Assembly: GCA_016711125.1 (NCBI GenBank)
Contig: JADJTQ010000012.1
Coordinates: 248,001-312,000, forward strand
Length of the DNA: 64,000 nt
Source of the DNA: Saprospiraceae bacterium
GTDB taxonomy: Bacteria; Bacteroidota; Bacteroidia; Chitinophagales; Saprospiraceae
Direction: 5' to 3'
Shown here: in pieces, positions 8,532 through 17,256 of the stretch
How the letters are laid out: each line of letters starts with the position of its first letter
How positions within the stretch are numbered: the first letter of the stretch is position 1
Made by a program: the position numbers and the translations under genes
Notes under the pieces: generated by a model
Database searches by the model: none
The model's input: only the letters and a program-made list of their open reading frames with translations
What the model was told of the DNA's origin: nothing

Positions 8532-9449
8532 ATGAAATGGACCTTGTTATTTATAGTTTTGGCAGTGACACAAAAATGTAATCAGCCATCCAGTGAGCAA
8601 ATGCAGAATATGACAAAATCCTTTGATGTGCAAGGACATAGAGGATGCCGGGGTTTAATGCCTGAAAATAGTATTCCAGCTTTTCTGAAAGCGCTTGAAA
8701 TTGGGGTGACTACATTGGAAATGGATGTAGTAATATCAGGCGATGGTGAGGTTATTGTTTCTCATGAGCCTTTCTTTTCGCACGAAATAGCCCTGGATCC
8801 GTTGGGTCGCGATATTTCCAAGGAAGATGAACTGACTCACAATATCTACCAGATGAATGTTTCTGACATTCAGCAATATGACTGTGGCAGCAAGCCCCAA
8901 TCCCGATTCCCTGACCAGATAAAAATGAAGACCTATAAGCCAACATTGAAGGAGGTTTTTCAACATGTAGAAGTTGGATTTCCTCCAATAATATTGAGAG
9001 GGTCAAGTACAATATTGAGATCAAAACGAATTCCTGACTATTATGGGCTATTTCATCCTGCCGCAGAGGAGTTCTGCGACCGGGTCATGTCGGTTATAGT
9101 GGCATCTAAATTGAACGAAAGAGTAACTATTCAGTCATTTGATCCTGAGGTATTAGAGGTGATTCACCTGAAGTATCCCTCGATTCGATTGGCTTTTTTG
9201 GTTGAGCAAGGTGAATACGAATCCAATCGTGCAATTTTGACATTTACACCAGATATTTATAGTCCCGAATTTAGTATGGTCAATAAGGATCTAGTGGATC
9301 AAGTGCATATGGATCAGATGAAAATATTGCCCTGGACGGTAAATTCCGAAAAGGATATTCAAAGCATGGTAAAGATTGGGGTTGATGGCCTTATTTCCGA
9401 TTATCCTGACCGTGTACTTTCATTGGTCACCCAAGGAGCAGTGAAATAG
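8532..9449 (+). CDS. Glycerophosphodiester phosphodiesterase family protein, with a hidden frame-swap
   Basis: Hydrolyses glycerophosphodiesters to glycerol-3-phosphate and an alcohol; likely periplasmic. The N-terminus (MKWTLLFIVLAVTQKC) is a signal, possibly lipoprotein-like with the Cys at 16. The catalytic start of the TIM barrel is clear: GHRGCRGLMPENSIPAF and EMDVVISGDGEVIVSHEP. The end has PWTVNSEKD and GVDGLISDYPDR. About 305 residues, normal. Between 8988 and 9032 the encoded residues do not fit the family, while the next frame reads NNIERVKYNIEIKTN, which contains the expected IEIKT strand with its metal-binding Glu. A missing A near 8987 and an extra T near 9032 explain this. The gene is whole only after both corrections. 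Confidence 0.88.
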   Translation: MKWTLLFIVLAVTQKCNQPSSEQMQNMTKSFDVQGHRGCRGLMPENSIPAFLKALEIGVTTLEMDVVISGDGEVIVSHEPFFSHEIALDPLGRDISKEDELTHNIYQMNVSDIQQYDCGSKPQSRFPDQIKMKTYKPTLKEVFQHVEVGFPPIILRGSSTILRSKRIPDYYGLFHPAAEEFCDRVMSVIVASKLNERVTIQSFDPEVLEVIHLKYPSIRLAFLVEQGEYESNRAILTFTPDIYSPEFSMVNKDLVDQVHMDQMKILPWTVNSEKDIQSMVKIGVDGLISDYPDRVLSLVTQGAVK

Positions 9450-9486
9450 CATTTACTGAAAAAATTGTAATTAAAAACCCAAAGAA

Positions 9487-10392
9487 GTGTTTCATATTTT
9501 AAATGGAGATGCGGTCGCAACTCCTTTTGTAAAGTCAGGAATCGCTGGGGAATTTGCGATTTGGAGGGAATTGCATTGTCAGGGACCTACGGTACTACAA
9601 ATATCCACTGAGGAATTTAGTGACAAGCGTAAATTGTTTTTAAAAAGTTATTTGGATATAGATCAAGATTTCTTCGATGAACATACTCAGTCACAGTTGG
9701 CCCTCATAAGCGGGCAGATTGAGAAGGAAGTAACTTTATGGTTTGAATATGATTTATTTTGCCAGATCAACATGATGGTCGCAATAAATCTGCTTGAACA
9801 GATTAATCCTGACTGCACAATATATCTGATAACTGTGGGCAAATCGCTTGAGCACTCTGACTGGATTACACTAGCTCAGGTGACGCCGGAGGAGTGGCCA
9901 CAGCTATATCAACATAAGCGATTTCTAGATGAAAATGCCATTCATTTTATGAAAATGGCCTGGAAAATCTATTGTTCAAATGACCACAGGGATTTTGATA
10001 CTTTACTTGCAGACTGTCCGCCGGCTTACAAATATTTCCCACAGGCTATTGAAAATCATTTTCGACGATTTCCTTCAAGAATGGATCTACTAACCGATAT
10101 TCAGCGATTCATTTTTCAAAATCTATCTAAAAATGAATTTACCAGGGAAAATTTATTGATCCGCTTGCTATTAAAGCATTTTCATTTCTACGGATATGGA
10201 GACTTGCAATACCAGGCTATCCTAAAATCACTCCAACATTTCATTGAGCTGACTTCCGAAGGATATCGTTTGAAAAAGCCTTTTGTTGGGCAAATCGAAG
10301 CTTCCGATTGTCAATACTTACCGACTATGATTTATGGAGGTCAAAGCAATAAAAGTAGGTTTACCGAAGACTTTATTGCACCTGAATTCTAA
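9487..10392 (+). CDS. DUF1835 domain-containing protein
   Basis: 301 residues, probably from the GTG at 9487 (VFHILNGDAVATPF). The opening HILNGDA...F and the later GEFAIWRE and WFEYDLFCQINM are typical of the DUF1835 family (often paired with DUF3658). No enzymatic function is established. The C-terminal half is helical and ends YLPTMIYGG. It has no signal peptide or membrane segment, so it is cytoplasmic. It lies 37 bases downstream of the diesterase gene, possibly co-transcribed, and runs convergently towards the gene ending at 10404. Confidence 0.8.
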   Translation: MFHILNGDAVATPFVKSGIAGEFAIWRELHCQGPTVLQISTEEFSDKRKLFLKSYLDIDQDFFDEHTQSQLALISGQIEKEVTLWFEYDLFCQINMMVAINLLEQINPDCTIYLITVGKSLEHSDWITLAQVTPEEWPQLYQHKRFLDENAIHFMKMAWKIYCSNDHRDFDTLLADCPPAYKYFPQAIENHFRRFPSRMDLLTDIQRFIFQNLSKNEFTRENLLIRLLLKHFHFYGYGDLQYQAILKSLQHFIELTSEGYRLKKPFVGQIEASDCQYLPTMIYGGQSNKSRFTEDFIAPEF

Positions 10393-10403
10393 AACAAGAT
10401 GGG

Positions 10404-11294
10404 CTAATTCTTTTTCGACCTTCCGAAAATATCTTGCCCTTTTTCCAAATCCAAAACGGGCTTTTCACGGGGAGCTTCTGTTAGTATTTCCGTAAACAGT
10501 TTATCGACATAAGTCCAACCCTCGTGTTCGACTCCCAGTACATAACCACAGTAACTTCCGTCTGGCACCATCACAACTTGCCGTTCCTTATATGGACTCT
10601 TCATCGGAATAAGATGGTCGTAAATAATCATTTGTAAAGTTGTGTCATAATTCATTCGAGCGCCTACATCGGCTGAGTACATAATGGAAATCCTGCTTTT
10701 TGTCTCGCCTTCGTCATTAAAAAAGACGGGGGCTCCGAATTTAGGCTGACCATCCTCAAAATAAAGCACTTCGGTGACTTTTGAATTCTCAAAAAGTGAT
10801 TTTGCTGCAAATCCAAATACTAGAAAAAAATCCTTGTTTTCGTATCTAAATGACCGCAAATTATAGTAGACGGCTCCATTCCAGGTTTCGGCGGAGAGAA
10901 CGTCGTTTTCTATGTCGATCAGGTTATATGAATTGTCGATAAAAAATATTGGATTTCGTTCGTCAGATTTTTGTTGCAACAACCCGTAATATTTAATGTC
11001 TTCATTTTGCAGAACTGCTTGTCCGGTCATGATTCTGAATGAAGAATCCGGTGCATAAACGATGGCAATCCGGGCGGAATCAAATGTCAGGTCAAATGAT
11101 CCGTCCTGATCCAGTGCTTGTGCCAAAGCAGAAGGCATCTTATCCAGGGAAGCAGCACGGGCAGTCCATTTGTCAGAAAGCATGATTTCTTGAGAGATGA
11201 CCTTGACGCTATCCTCCCAATGATAAAGTTCTTGAGCAAAGCTAAGCTCCAGAATCGTGAGTAATAAGACTAATAGAAGGAGCATCTGTTTCAT
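10404..11294 (-). CDS. Exported protein, conserved in Bacteroidota, unknown function
   Basis: 296 residues with a signal peptide (MKQMLLLLVLLLTILELSFAQE). The mature part is mixed alpha/beta and acidic. Recognisable blocks are SFDLTFDSARIAIVYAPDSSFRIMTG, FFLVFGFAAKSLFENSKV and APVFFND. I know of similar uncharacterised Bacteroidota proteins but no assigned role. It is the last gene of a minus-strand series (peroxiredoxin-like, VWA, this gene) with about 100 bases before it. Length and frame are intact. Position and export suggest an envelope role, which is inference only. Confidence 0.7.
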   Translation of the reverse strand: MKQMLLLLVLLLTILELSFAQELYHWEDSVKVISQEIMLSDKWTARAASLDKMPSALAQALDQDGSFDLTFDSARIAIVYAPDSSFRIMTGQAVLQNEDIKYYGLLQQKSDERNPIFFIDNSYNLIDIENDVLSAETWNGAVYYNLRSFRYENKDFFLVFGFAAKSLFENSKVTEVLYFEDGQPKFGAPVFFNDEGETKSRISIMYSADVGARMNYDTTLQMIIYDHLIPMKSPYKERQVVMVPDGSYCGYVLGVEHEGWTYVDKLFTEILTEAPREKPVLDLEKGQDIFGRSKKN

Positions 11295-11398
11295 TCCTGC
11301 GATGGCTTTAGTTTTGAAACTTGTAATTGATAACGCAAATTAGAGGCCAATGTGTATCGGAGAAACTTCCTTTAGGAAAGCAATAACATAGGAAAGTC

Positions 11399-12493
11399 CT
11401 ATTGACGTTTTCTCTTTCCATTTTTATAATCCATAAAGATAAACTCACCAAGCCCATCCAGGCTGCTGTAAAAGGCCTTCCCATTATTTGCCTTGGTAAA
11501 GTGGTCAACAAAATTGACAAGATATGGGTCTCTGGCTATCATAAAAGTAGTAATGGGTATGTTCATTTTACGAAATCGACTGGCTAGGTTCATCGTTCTG
11601 GATATGATTTGTCGATCCAAACCGTAAGGATTCTTATAGTATTTTTTACCCTTCTTAATGCATGTGGGCTTTCCGTCAGTGATCATGAAGACCTGCTTGT
11701 TAGGATTCCTCCTTTTTTGTAACATCTGCATGGCCAATTCTAAGCCAGCTACTGTGTTGGTGTGGTATGGGCCAACTTCGAGATAAGGTAAATCCTTAAT
11801 TTCTACCGGCCAGGCATCATCACCAAAAACAAGGATGTCAAGAGTATCTTTAGGGAACCGGGTGGTAATGTATTCTGATAGTGCCATGGCGACCTTCTTC
11901 GCAGGAGTGATACGATCTTCACCGTACAGGATCATCGAATGTGAGATATCAATCATTAAGACGGTACTCACCTGGCTCTGATAAAACGTTTCTCTAACCT
12001 CCAGATCTTCCTGATCCATCGCAAAGTCCTCCAGTCCATGATTGATCTGAGCATTGATCAGTGATTCAGATATGGCCAGGTTTTCCAGAGGGTCACCAAA
12101 CTGATAGGGTCTAATATCGCTGGTCAGCTCATCACCCCTCCCAGTTTGCCGGGTAGAGTGATTACCTTTTTTCGATTTCTCGACCGAACCGAATACATCG
12201 TCGAGAGCTCTCCTTCTAAGGGCGATTTCCATCTTACGGGCTGGTGTAAATCGTTGATCGGCACCGTCGGGTTTGATATATCCCTGATCTATCAGATCGC
12301 GAATAAAATCAGCCATGCCATAGTCGGCAGTGGTTAGATTATGTTCCTTGTCAAGTTCCGTTAGCCACGCAAGTGCTTCAGAGACGTCGCCTGATGTATA
12401 CAGTAATAGATCCTGGAAAATGGGCAACAACCTATCAAATGGACTCAACTGCTGCCCATCCTCATTATATTCTCTAAACTGCCAGCCTATCAT
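11399..12493 (-). CDS. VWA-domain protein with MIDAS motif
   Basis: 364 residues, cytoplasmic (no signal). Residues 1-150 are helical. From about residue 175 a von Willebrand A fold follows with the metal-ion-dependent adhesion site LMIDISHSM (DxSxS), TNTVAGLELA supplying the Thr and KQVFMITDGKP the later Asp. The family resembles VWA proteins that partner MoxR-type AAA ATPases, but no such ATPase is adjacent here. It lies 20 bases downstream of the peroxiredoxin-like gene and is probably in its operon. Binding partner unknown. The fold is certain; the role is not. Confidence 0.85.
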   Translation of the reverse strand: MIGWQFREYNEDGQQLSPFDRLLPIFQDLLLYTSGDVSEALAWLTELDKEHNLTTADYGMADFIRDLIDQGYIKPDGADQRFTPARKMEIALRRRALDDVFGSVEKSKKGNHSTRQTGRGDELTSDIRPYQFGDPLENLAISESLINAQINHGLEDFAMDQEDLEVRETFYQSQVSTVLMIDISHSMILYGEDRITPAKKVAMALSEYITTRFPKDTLDILVFGDDAWPVEIKDLPYLEVGPYHTNTVAGLELAMQMLQKRRNPNKQVFMITDGKPTCIKKGKKYYKNPYGLDRQIISRTMNLASRFRKMNIPITTFMIARDPYLVNFVDHFTKANNGKAFYSSLDGLGEFIFMDYKNGKRKRQ

Positions 12494-12512
12494 CTACATT
12501 GTTTTTTAAAAA

Positions 12513-13049
12513 CTAAACAAGACAACAATCTAGTAATTGCTGATAATCTGGTCGATCAGACACAGTTCGATGAATGTATTCAGAAACTATCATGCCTTTA
12601 TGGATTACAAAAATGCCGGGCATCTGAAACGCATCACCAAAAGGTTGACCGCCAAATTGATCCATGGAAATACCTGCTTGAAAACCCCGCACCATCGTTT
12701 TAAACCCAAAAAGTTGAGAGAAAGATCCTCTTGTTAGGCCAAACCGTCTATAAAGTTGTTGACTCATATCTTCCACATGTTGGCACCCTTGTAAGTCAAA
12801 CTTACTGAAAAATCGCTCGGCTACTTCCAAGGATTCCATATGCACCAGTACGATTTCCTCGTCACGGTCTATGTTAGTCTGACGGTGCCTCGAGATGTCC
12901 TTGAGTGCTTCACGGCAAAATATACACCCAAGATGACGAAGAAAAACAAGTAGGATGGGTCTGTCATTGGAGATGTCGTAAAGGGAGAGACCTTGGTTGG
13001 TGATTATACCTTCAAGTTCATCCCTTGATAGCTGCACTATTTCTCCCAT
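12513..13049 (-). CDS. Peroxiredoxin-like (AhpC/TSA, SelL-type) redox protein
   Basis: 178 residues with a thioredoxin-like fold. The redox site is HLGCIFCREAL, a CxxC pair where related SelL proteins have UxxU. Further blocks: IVLVHMES, a helix with QQLYRRFGL, and FQMPGIFVIHKGMIVSEYIH. Probably reduces peroxides or an unknown disulphide in the cytoplasm. It heads the minus-strand series that includes the VWA gene (20-base gap). Intact. A precise substrate cannot be given. Confidence 0.8.
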   Translation of the reverse strand: MGEIVQLSRDELEGIITNQGLSLYDISNDRPILLVFLRHLGCIFCREALKDISRHRQTNIDRDEEIVLVHMESLEVAERFFSKFDLQGCQHVEDMSQQLYRRFGLTRGSFSQLFGFKTMVRGFQAGISMDQFGGQPFGDAFQMPGIFVIHKGMIVSEYIHRTVSDRPDYQQLLDCCLV

Positions 13050-13135
13050 TGGTTGATAAACCAGATTACTATCTAAAAAGTTTACCCATTAGATGATTAA
13101 GCCCTTTAAAATCAAAACCAGGAGTTGGTCGAAGA

Positions 13136-14067
13136 TCACAAATTCATAGAATCGAAGACGTCCATGACCTGCCTTACATGGCCATCTGAGGTTTTCAACA
13201 AGGCCATTTCTGCAGCATCAAGTTTTAATTCGATAACCTCTTCAATGCCGTTTTTCCCGAGCTTAACGGGAACACCTAGAAAAACGTCCTTCAAGCCATA
13301 TTCCCCATTAAGCTTCACACAACATGGAAAGATCCTTTTTTCGTCCTTGATAATGGCTTCGACCATTTGCGCGGCGGCAGCACCAGAGCATACCAAGCTG
13401 AGGTACCCATAAGCTTCACCAATTCACCTCCGCCTGATTTGGTGCGTTCGACGATGGCATCAAGTTGGGCCGGATAAATCATCTCGGTAACCGGGATACC
13501 ACTGACGGTAGTGTAACGCGGCAGTGGTACCATGGTATCACCATGCCCTCCCATTAAGATTGCCTGAATATCTTTTGGTGATACATCCAATGCTGAAGCC
13601 AAAAAAGCCCGATATCTGGCGGTATCCAGGATTCCTGCCATGCCAAAAACCTTGGTATGACTCAGTCCTGATACTTTCTGTGCTGCATATGTCATCACAT
13701 CCAGTGGATTAGAAACGACAATGATGATTGGGCTTTTTGAATGTTCCAGGATGGACTTCGTAACGGCAGTGACAATTTTAGCATTGGTAGATATGAGATC
13801 GTCTCGTGTCATTCCAGGCTTTCGCGGAAGGCCGGCTGTAATGACCACCACATCTGAATTGGCGGTATCAGCATAGTTTTCCGTACCCACTAAGCTTGTG
13901 CTATAATAGTCAATCGGTGCTTGCTGCCAGCTGTCAAGCGCTTTTCCTCTGGCAACATCTCCCATGATATCCAGCAGCACCACTTCCTTCAGAAAATCCT
14001 TATGCGCCAGTACATTAGCTACAGTGGCTCCAACGTTTCCAGCACCTACAACAGTTACTTTACTCAT
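13136..14067 (-). CDS. mdh: Malate dehydrogenase, one frameshift
   Basis: NAD-dependent oxidation of malate to oxaloacetate in the TCA cycle. Corrected length is 310 residues, typical of the LDH-like MDH of Bacteroidota. Nucleotide site VVGAGNVGATVAN, Asp in VVLLDIMGD, substrate loop GLPRKPGMTRDDL, VVSNPLDVMTY, and the catalytic His in MGGHGDTMVPL. Near 13385 a base is missing (minus-strand CC read as C in the TATGCTCTGG region); beyond it the neighbouring frame continues with GAAAAQMVEAI to the normal end. A sequencing slip is likely because both halves are fully conserved. A TACATTTG element sits 30 bases upstream. Confidence 0.93.
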
Positions 14068-14096
14068 AAACTTTTTTTATTTTAAGATGATAGTCC

Positions 14097-14104
14097 CAAA
14101 TGTA
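14097..14104 (-). promoter_or_regulatory. Candidate -7 element TACATTTG for mdh
   Basis: Exact TAnnTTTG match on the minus strand, 29 bases before the mdh start at 14067. No clear -33 element at the right spacing. Confidence 0.4.
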
Positions 14105-14356
14105 GGAATTATTGGTCTAATAGCCCATGACATCCAAATCAAATAAGATTAGGATCTCATTTTCATATTAGGGGTTTTGATTATATATATTTTGGATTAA
14201 ATTTGCAACAAATGAGAAGAAATGGCGGTTTACTATTGAAATTGGTTTTCTGATGCAATTATCTGGTATCATTTGTGTTAAAAAGCCTTTAAAACCTACA
14301 AGTCTTCGGGAGAATTTCAAGAGATAATAGTATTTTTGAATTAATTAAGGACTATT

Positions 14357-15847
14357 TTGAAGCAACGAATACTTATTTTGATCCTGATGGTGTCATCAGT
14401 ACGGTTGTGGTCGCAAGACACTGATCACAATCCATGTGCTACGAGCGGAGACTATCCGGAATGGTTAGCTGCGTTCCTGGCAAATCCGGACCGTCCCAAA
14501 TCCAGAAGCGGAGGTGACATTGTATATCTTCCTATGACAGTGCATAGCGTCGGAAAAACAGATGGAACCGGTCACTATCCAAAACTTCGAATTTTTGAAT
14601 CTCTTTGTCGCCTTAATGAGGACTTTGCACCATATAACATTCAGTTTTATTTGAAGGGTGATATAAATATCATCAACCGGGATATTTACTATGAACATGA
14701 CGATTTTGGTGAAGGAAGCAGGATGATGCGCACCTACAAGAAGCCATTGACAATAAATACTTTCATAACAAGCGAAGCACCAAGTAATGCCTGCGGATAC
14801 TGGCATCAAAGTGAAGATGCAATTGTTGTGATCAAGAATTGCATGGGTGGGTCCGGGCACACTTGGACACATGAGGTTGGACATTGGTTGTCACTTCCGC
14901 ATACTTTTTCAGGATGGGAAGGCAAAACATATGATGCAACGGCAGAGACTCCGCTTTATCACAGTATCAGTGGCCGGGACACTAACTTTGTAGAGAATGC
15001 ATTAGGAAAGAATTGCACTAAAGCGGGCGACCGATTTTGCGATACTCCGGCTGACTATCTAAGTCTGGGTTGGAGTTGTAACGGAAGCTTCCAGAGTCTA
15101 CAGGTGCAAAAGGATCCTTTTGGCATCGATTTTCGTTCAGATGGATCAAATTTCATGTCCTATTCGATCGATGCTTGTCAATCCAAATTCAGCGATGATC
15201 AAAATGAGGCAATGCATGCATATATTAACCAATCAAAGGGAAATTATATCAGTAAGGATATCCCGATTGGCAAGGTATCTCCTGATCCGATGACTTTTGT
15301 TCAACCAGAAGAGAATGGTTTAGTGAACTATCAGGGCATTAATCTGCAATGGAACCACCTCCCCAATGCCACCCATTATCTCGTAAACATCAGTAAGTTT
15401 AGCTTTTTCGTGACGATTGATTACGAATTCATTGTAAAGGGAAATGTGATAAATATTGGAGACCTTCCGGTAGATAAAAAATGGTATTGGCGGGTCAAAC
15501 CTTACAATCCCTACGATCTTTGTCAGGGTTTTACTGAAGCAGGGGCCTTTACCACTTATGATATCACCGCTGTCGACGAAATCAATGAAAACAATCATCT
15601 GGAAATTTATCCAACTTTGATTCAGAATTCGCAATCGGCCATTAATATCGATTTTGATTTTTCAGATCTTCTAAATGTCCAGATAGATGTTTTTTCTTCA
15701 ACCGGACAAATGCTTAAAAGACAGACCTTTGCAAATCCAGGAAGAAGCCTTCAGCAATTGGAGATCAGTGGTTTGACATCCGGCATCTACCTTCTTAAAA
15801 TTTCAACTGAAAGGGGGAATCTGGTGAAAAGAATCACTATCCAATAA
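14357..15847 (+). CDS. Secreted M43-family (pappalysin-like) metalloprotease with T9SS type A tail
   Basis: Zinc endopeptidase secreted by the type IX system. It starts at a TTG at 14357 followed by a signal peptide (LKQRILILILMVSSVRLWSQ). The zinc site is HTWTHEVGHWLSLPHTF (HExxHxxxxxH) near residue 175, with the Met-turn probably in SNFMSYSIDACQ. The Cys-rich segment KNCTKAGDRFCDTPADY is typical of M43B. Residues 310-400 form a fibronectin-like region (WNHLPNATHYLV). The C-terminal 80 residues are a type A sorting domain (LEIYPTLIQ, GQMLKRQ, SGIYLLKI). 496 residues, intact. Acts outside the cell or on its surface. Confidence 0.92.
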   Translation: MKQRILILILMVSSVRLWSQDTDHNPCATSGDYPEWLAAFLANPDRPKSRSGGDIVYLPMTVHSVGKTDGTGHYPKLRIFESLCRLNEDFAPYNIQFYLKGDINIINRDIYYEHDDFGEGSRMMRTYKKPLTINTFITSEAPSNACGYWHQSEDAIVVIKNCMGGSGHTWTHEVGHWLSLPHTFSGWEGKTYDATAETPLYHSISGRDTNFVENALGKNCTKAGDRFCDTPADYLSLGWSCNGSFQSLQVQKDPFGIDFRSDGSNFMSYSIDACQSKFSDDQNEAMHAYINQSKGNYISKDIPIGKVSPDPMTFVQPEENGLVNYQGINLQWNHLPNATHYLVNISKFSFFVTIDYEFIVKGNVINIGDLPVDKKWYWRVKPYNPYDLCQGFTEAGAFTTYDITAVDEINENNHLEIYPTLIQNSQSAINIDFDFSDLLNVQIDVFSSTGQMLKRQTFANPGRSLQQLEISGLTSGIYLLKISTERGNLVKRITIQ

Positions 15848-15989
15848 CTTGAATCTGTTGCATCTTAGCAGGTGCTTTAAATCATCTGGTTAGGCCACAC
15901 TTAACTTCCCTACTCTTCGCACGGATGAACACTATTATTTGAGTTGTCCTTTTTTATCATGCAATAGGCGAATTTCATAATCAAAAAAG

Positions 15990-15997
15990 TACATTTG
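15990..15997 (+). promoter_or_regulatory. Candidate -7 element TACATTTG for sucC
   Basis: Exact TAnnTTTG match 19 bases upstream of the sucC ATG at 16017, so the leader would be short. No convincing -33 TTTG was found at the right spacing. Confidence 0.4.
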
Positions 15998-16016
15998 TGC
16001 AAAAGAAGATATATCA

Positions 16017-17228
16017 ATGAATTTGCACGAGTATCAGGGTAAGGAACTTCTTAAAAGTTATGGAGTAGCCATCCAAAGGGGCATAGTTGTCACCTCAGTG
16101 GCAGAAGCTAAGCAAGCCTACCTAGACTTGAAAAAAAGCACCAGGACGAATTTCACGGTGATCAAGGCCCAGATCCATGCAGGCGGCCGGGGCAAGGGAG
16201 GTGGCGTGAAATTGGCAAAAGATGATCAACAATTGGAAGAGATCGCCGGTAAGATATTGGGCATGATGTTAAAAACGCCTCAAACGCCGGGAGGCATGGA
16301 AGGGCCAGGAAAGCTTGTGAAGAAAATTTTGATTGCTGAAGACGTCTATGCTCCGGATTTTGATGCTTGCAAAGAGTACTACATTTCTATTTTGACTGAC
16401 CGGGAGACCCAGAGGAATGTAATCATTTATTCCACAGAAGGTGGTATGGATATCGAAGCGGTTGCCGAGCATACTCCCCATTTGGTACACAAAGAATATG
16501 TCGATCCGGCCCAGGGTCTAATGGCCTTCCAGAGTCGAAAGATTGCCTTTAATCTTGGTCTCAGCGGTCCTGCTTTTAAGGAGATGAGCAAATTTGTGAC
16601 TTCACTTTACAAAGCTTTTGTGGGCTCCGATGCAACCCTCTTTGAAATCAATCCATGTCTTAAAACATCGGAAGATCACATTCTGGCTGTCGATTGTAAA
16701 GTATCTTTAGATGAAAATGCATTATACCGACACCCCGATCTTGAAGCAATGCGGGATATAGACGAGGAGGATCCAACCGATGTAGAGGCGAAAAACTTTG
16801 GCCTTAATTACGTCAATCTCGATGGAAACGTGGGATGTATGGTCAACGGTGCAGGACTGGCAATGGCAACCATGGACATCATCAAACTTTCGGGTGGAGA
16901 GCCAGCAAACTTTTTAGATGTGGGAGGTACGGCAGATGCAGATAGAGTCGAAAAGGCTTTTAGAATCATCCTTAAAGACCCTAAAGTTAAAGCTATCCTG
17001 ATTAATATTTTTGGCGGAATAGTGCGTTGTGACAGGGTGGCAAACGGGGTGGTCCAGGCATATAATAATATTGGCAATATCCATATTCCGATTATTGTAA
17101 GATTACAAGGTACCAATGCAGACATTGCAAAAAAGATCATTGATGAATCGGGTCTTTCAGTTCGATCAGCAATTGAACTGGGTGAAGCTGCAGCGATCGT
17201 ATCGGAAGTCTTAAAGCAATGGGACTGA
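16017..17228 (+). CDS. sucC: Succinate-CoA ligase, beta subunit
   Basis: ATP-grasp subunit that converts succinyl-CoA to succinate with NTP synthesis. 403 residues. Typical opening MNLHEYQGKELLKSYGV, ATP-grasp residues around HAGGRGKGGGVKLA, EINPC, and the carboxy-terminal ligase half with NGAGLAMATMD, GGEPANFLDVGG and FGGIVRCD. The alpha subunit (sucD) is not next to it, as is common in this phylum. The following xseA starts 28 bases downstream on the same strand, so read-through is likely. Intact. Confidence 0.96.
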   Translation: MNLHEYQGKELLKSYGVAIQRGIVVTSVAEAKQAYLDLKKSTRTNFTVIKAQIHAGGRGKGGGVKLAKDDQQLEEIAGKILGMMLKTPQTPGGMEGPGKLVKKILIAEDVYAPDFDACKEYYISILTDRETQRNVIIYSTEGGMDIEAVAEHTPHLVHKEYVDPAQGLMAFQSRKIAFNLGLSGPAFKEMSKFVTSLYKAFVGSDATLFEINPCLKTSEDHILAVDCKVSLDENALYRHPDLEAMRDIDEEDPTDVEAKNFGLNYVNLDGNVGCMVNGAGLAMATMDIIKLSGGEPANFLDVGGTADADRVEKAFRIILKDPKVKAILINIFGGIVRCDRVANGVVQAYNNIGNIHIPIIVRLQGTNADIAKKIIDESGLSVRSAIELGEAAAIVSEVLKQWD

Positions 17229-17256
17229 AACCATAATAAACGAAGTATAGATCTAT

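Noticed and set aside
11308..11398. Minus-strand ORF ahead of the exported gene (11308-11520)
   Set aside because: It overlaps the end of the VWA gene in another frame and has no coding character beyond it.
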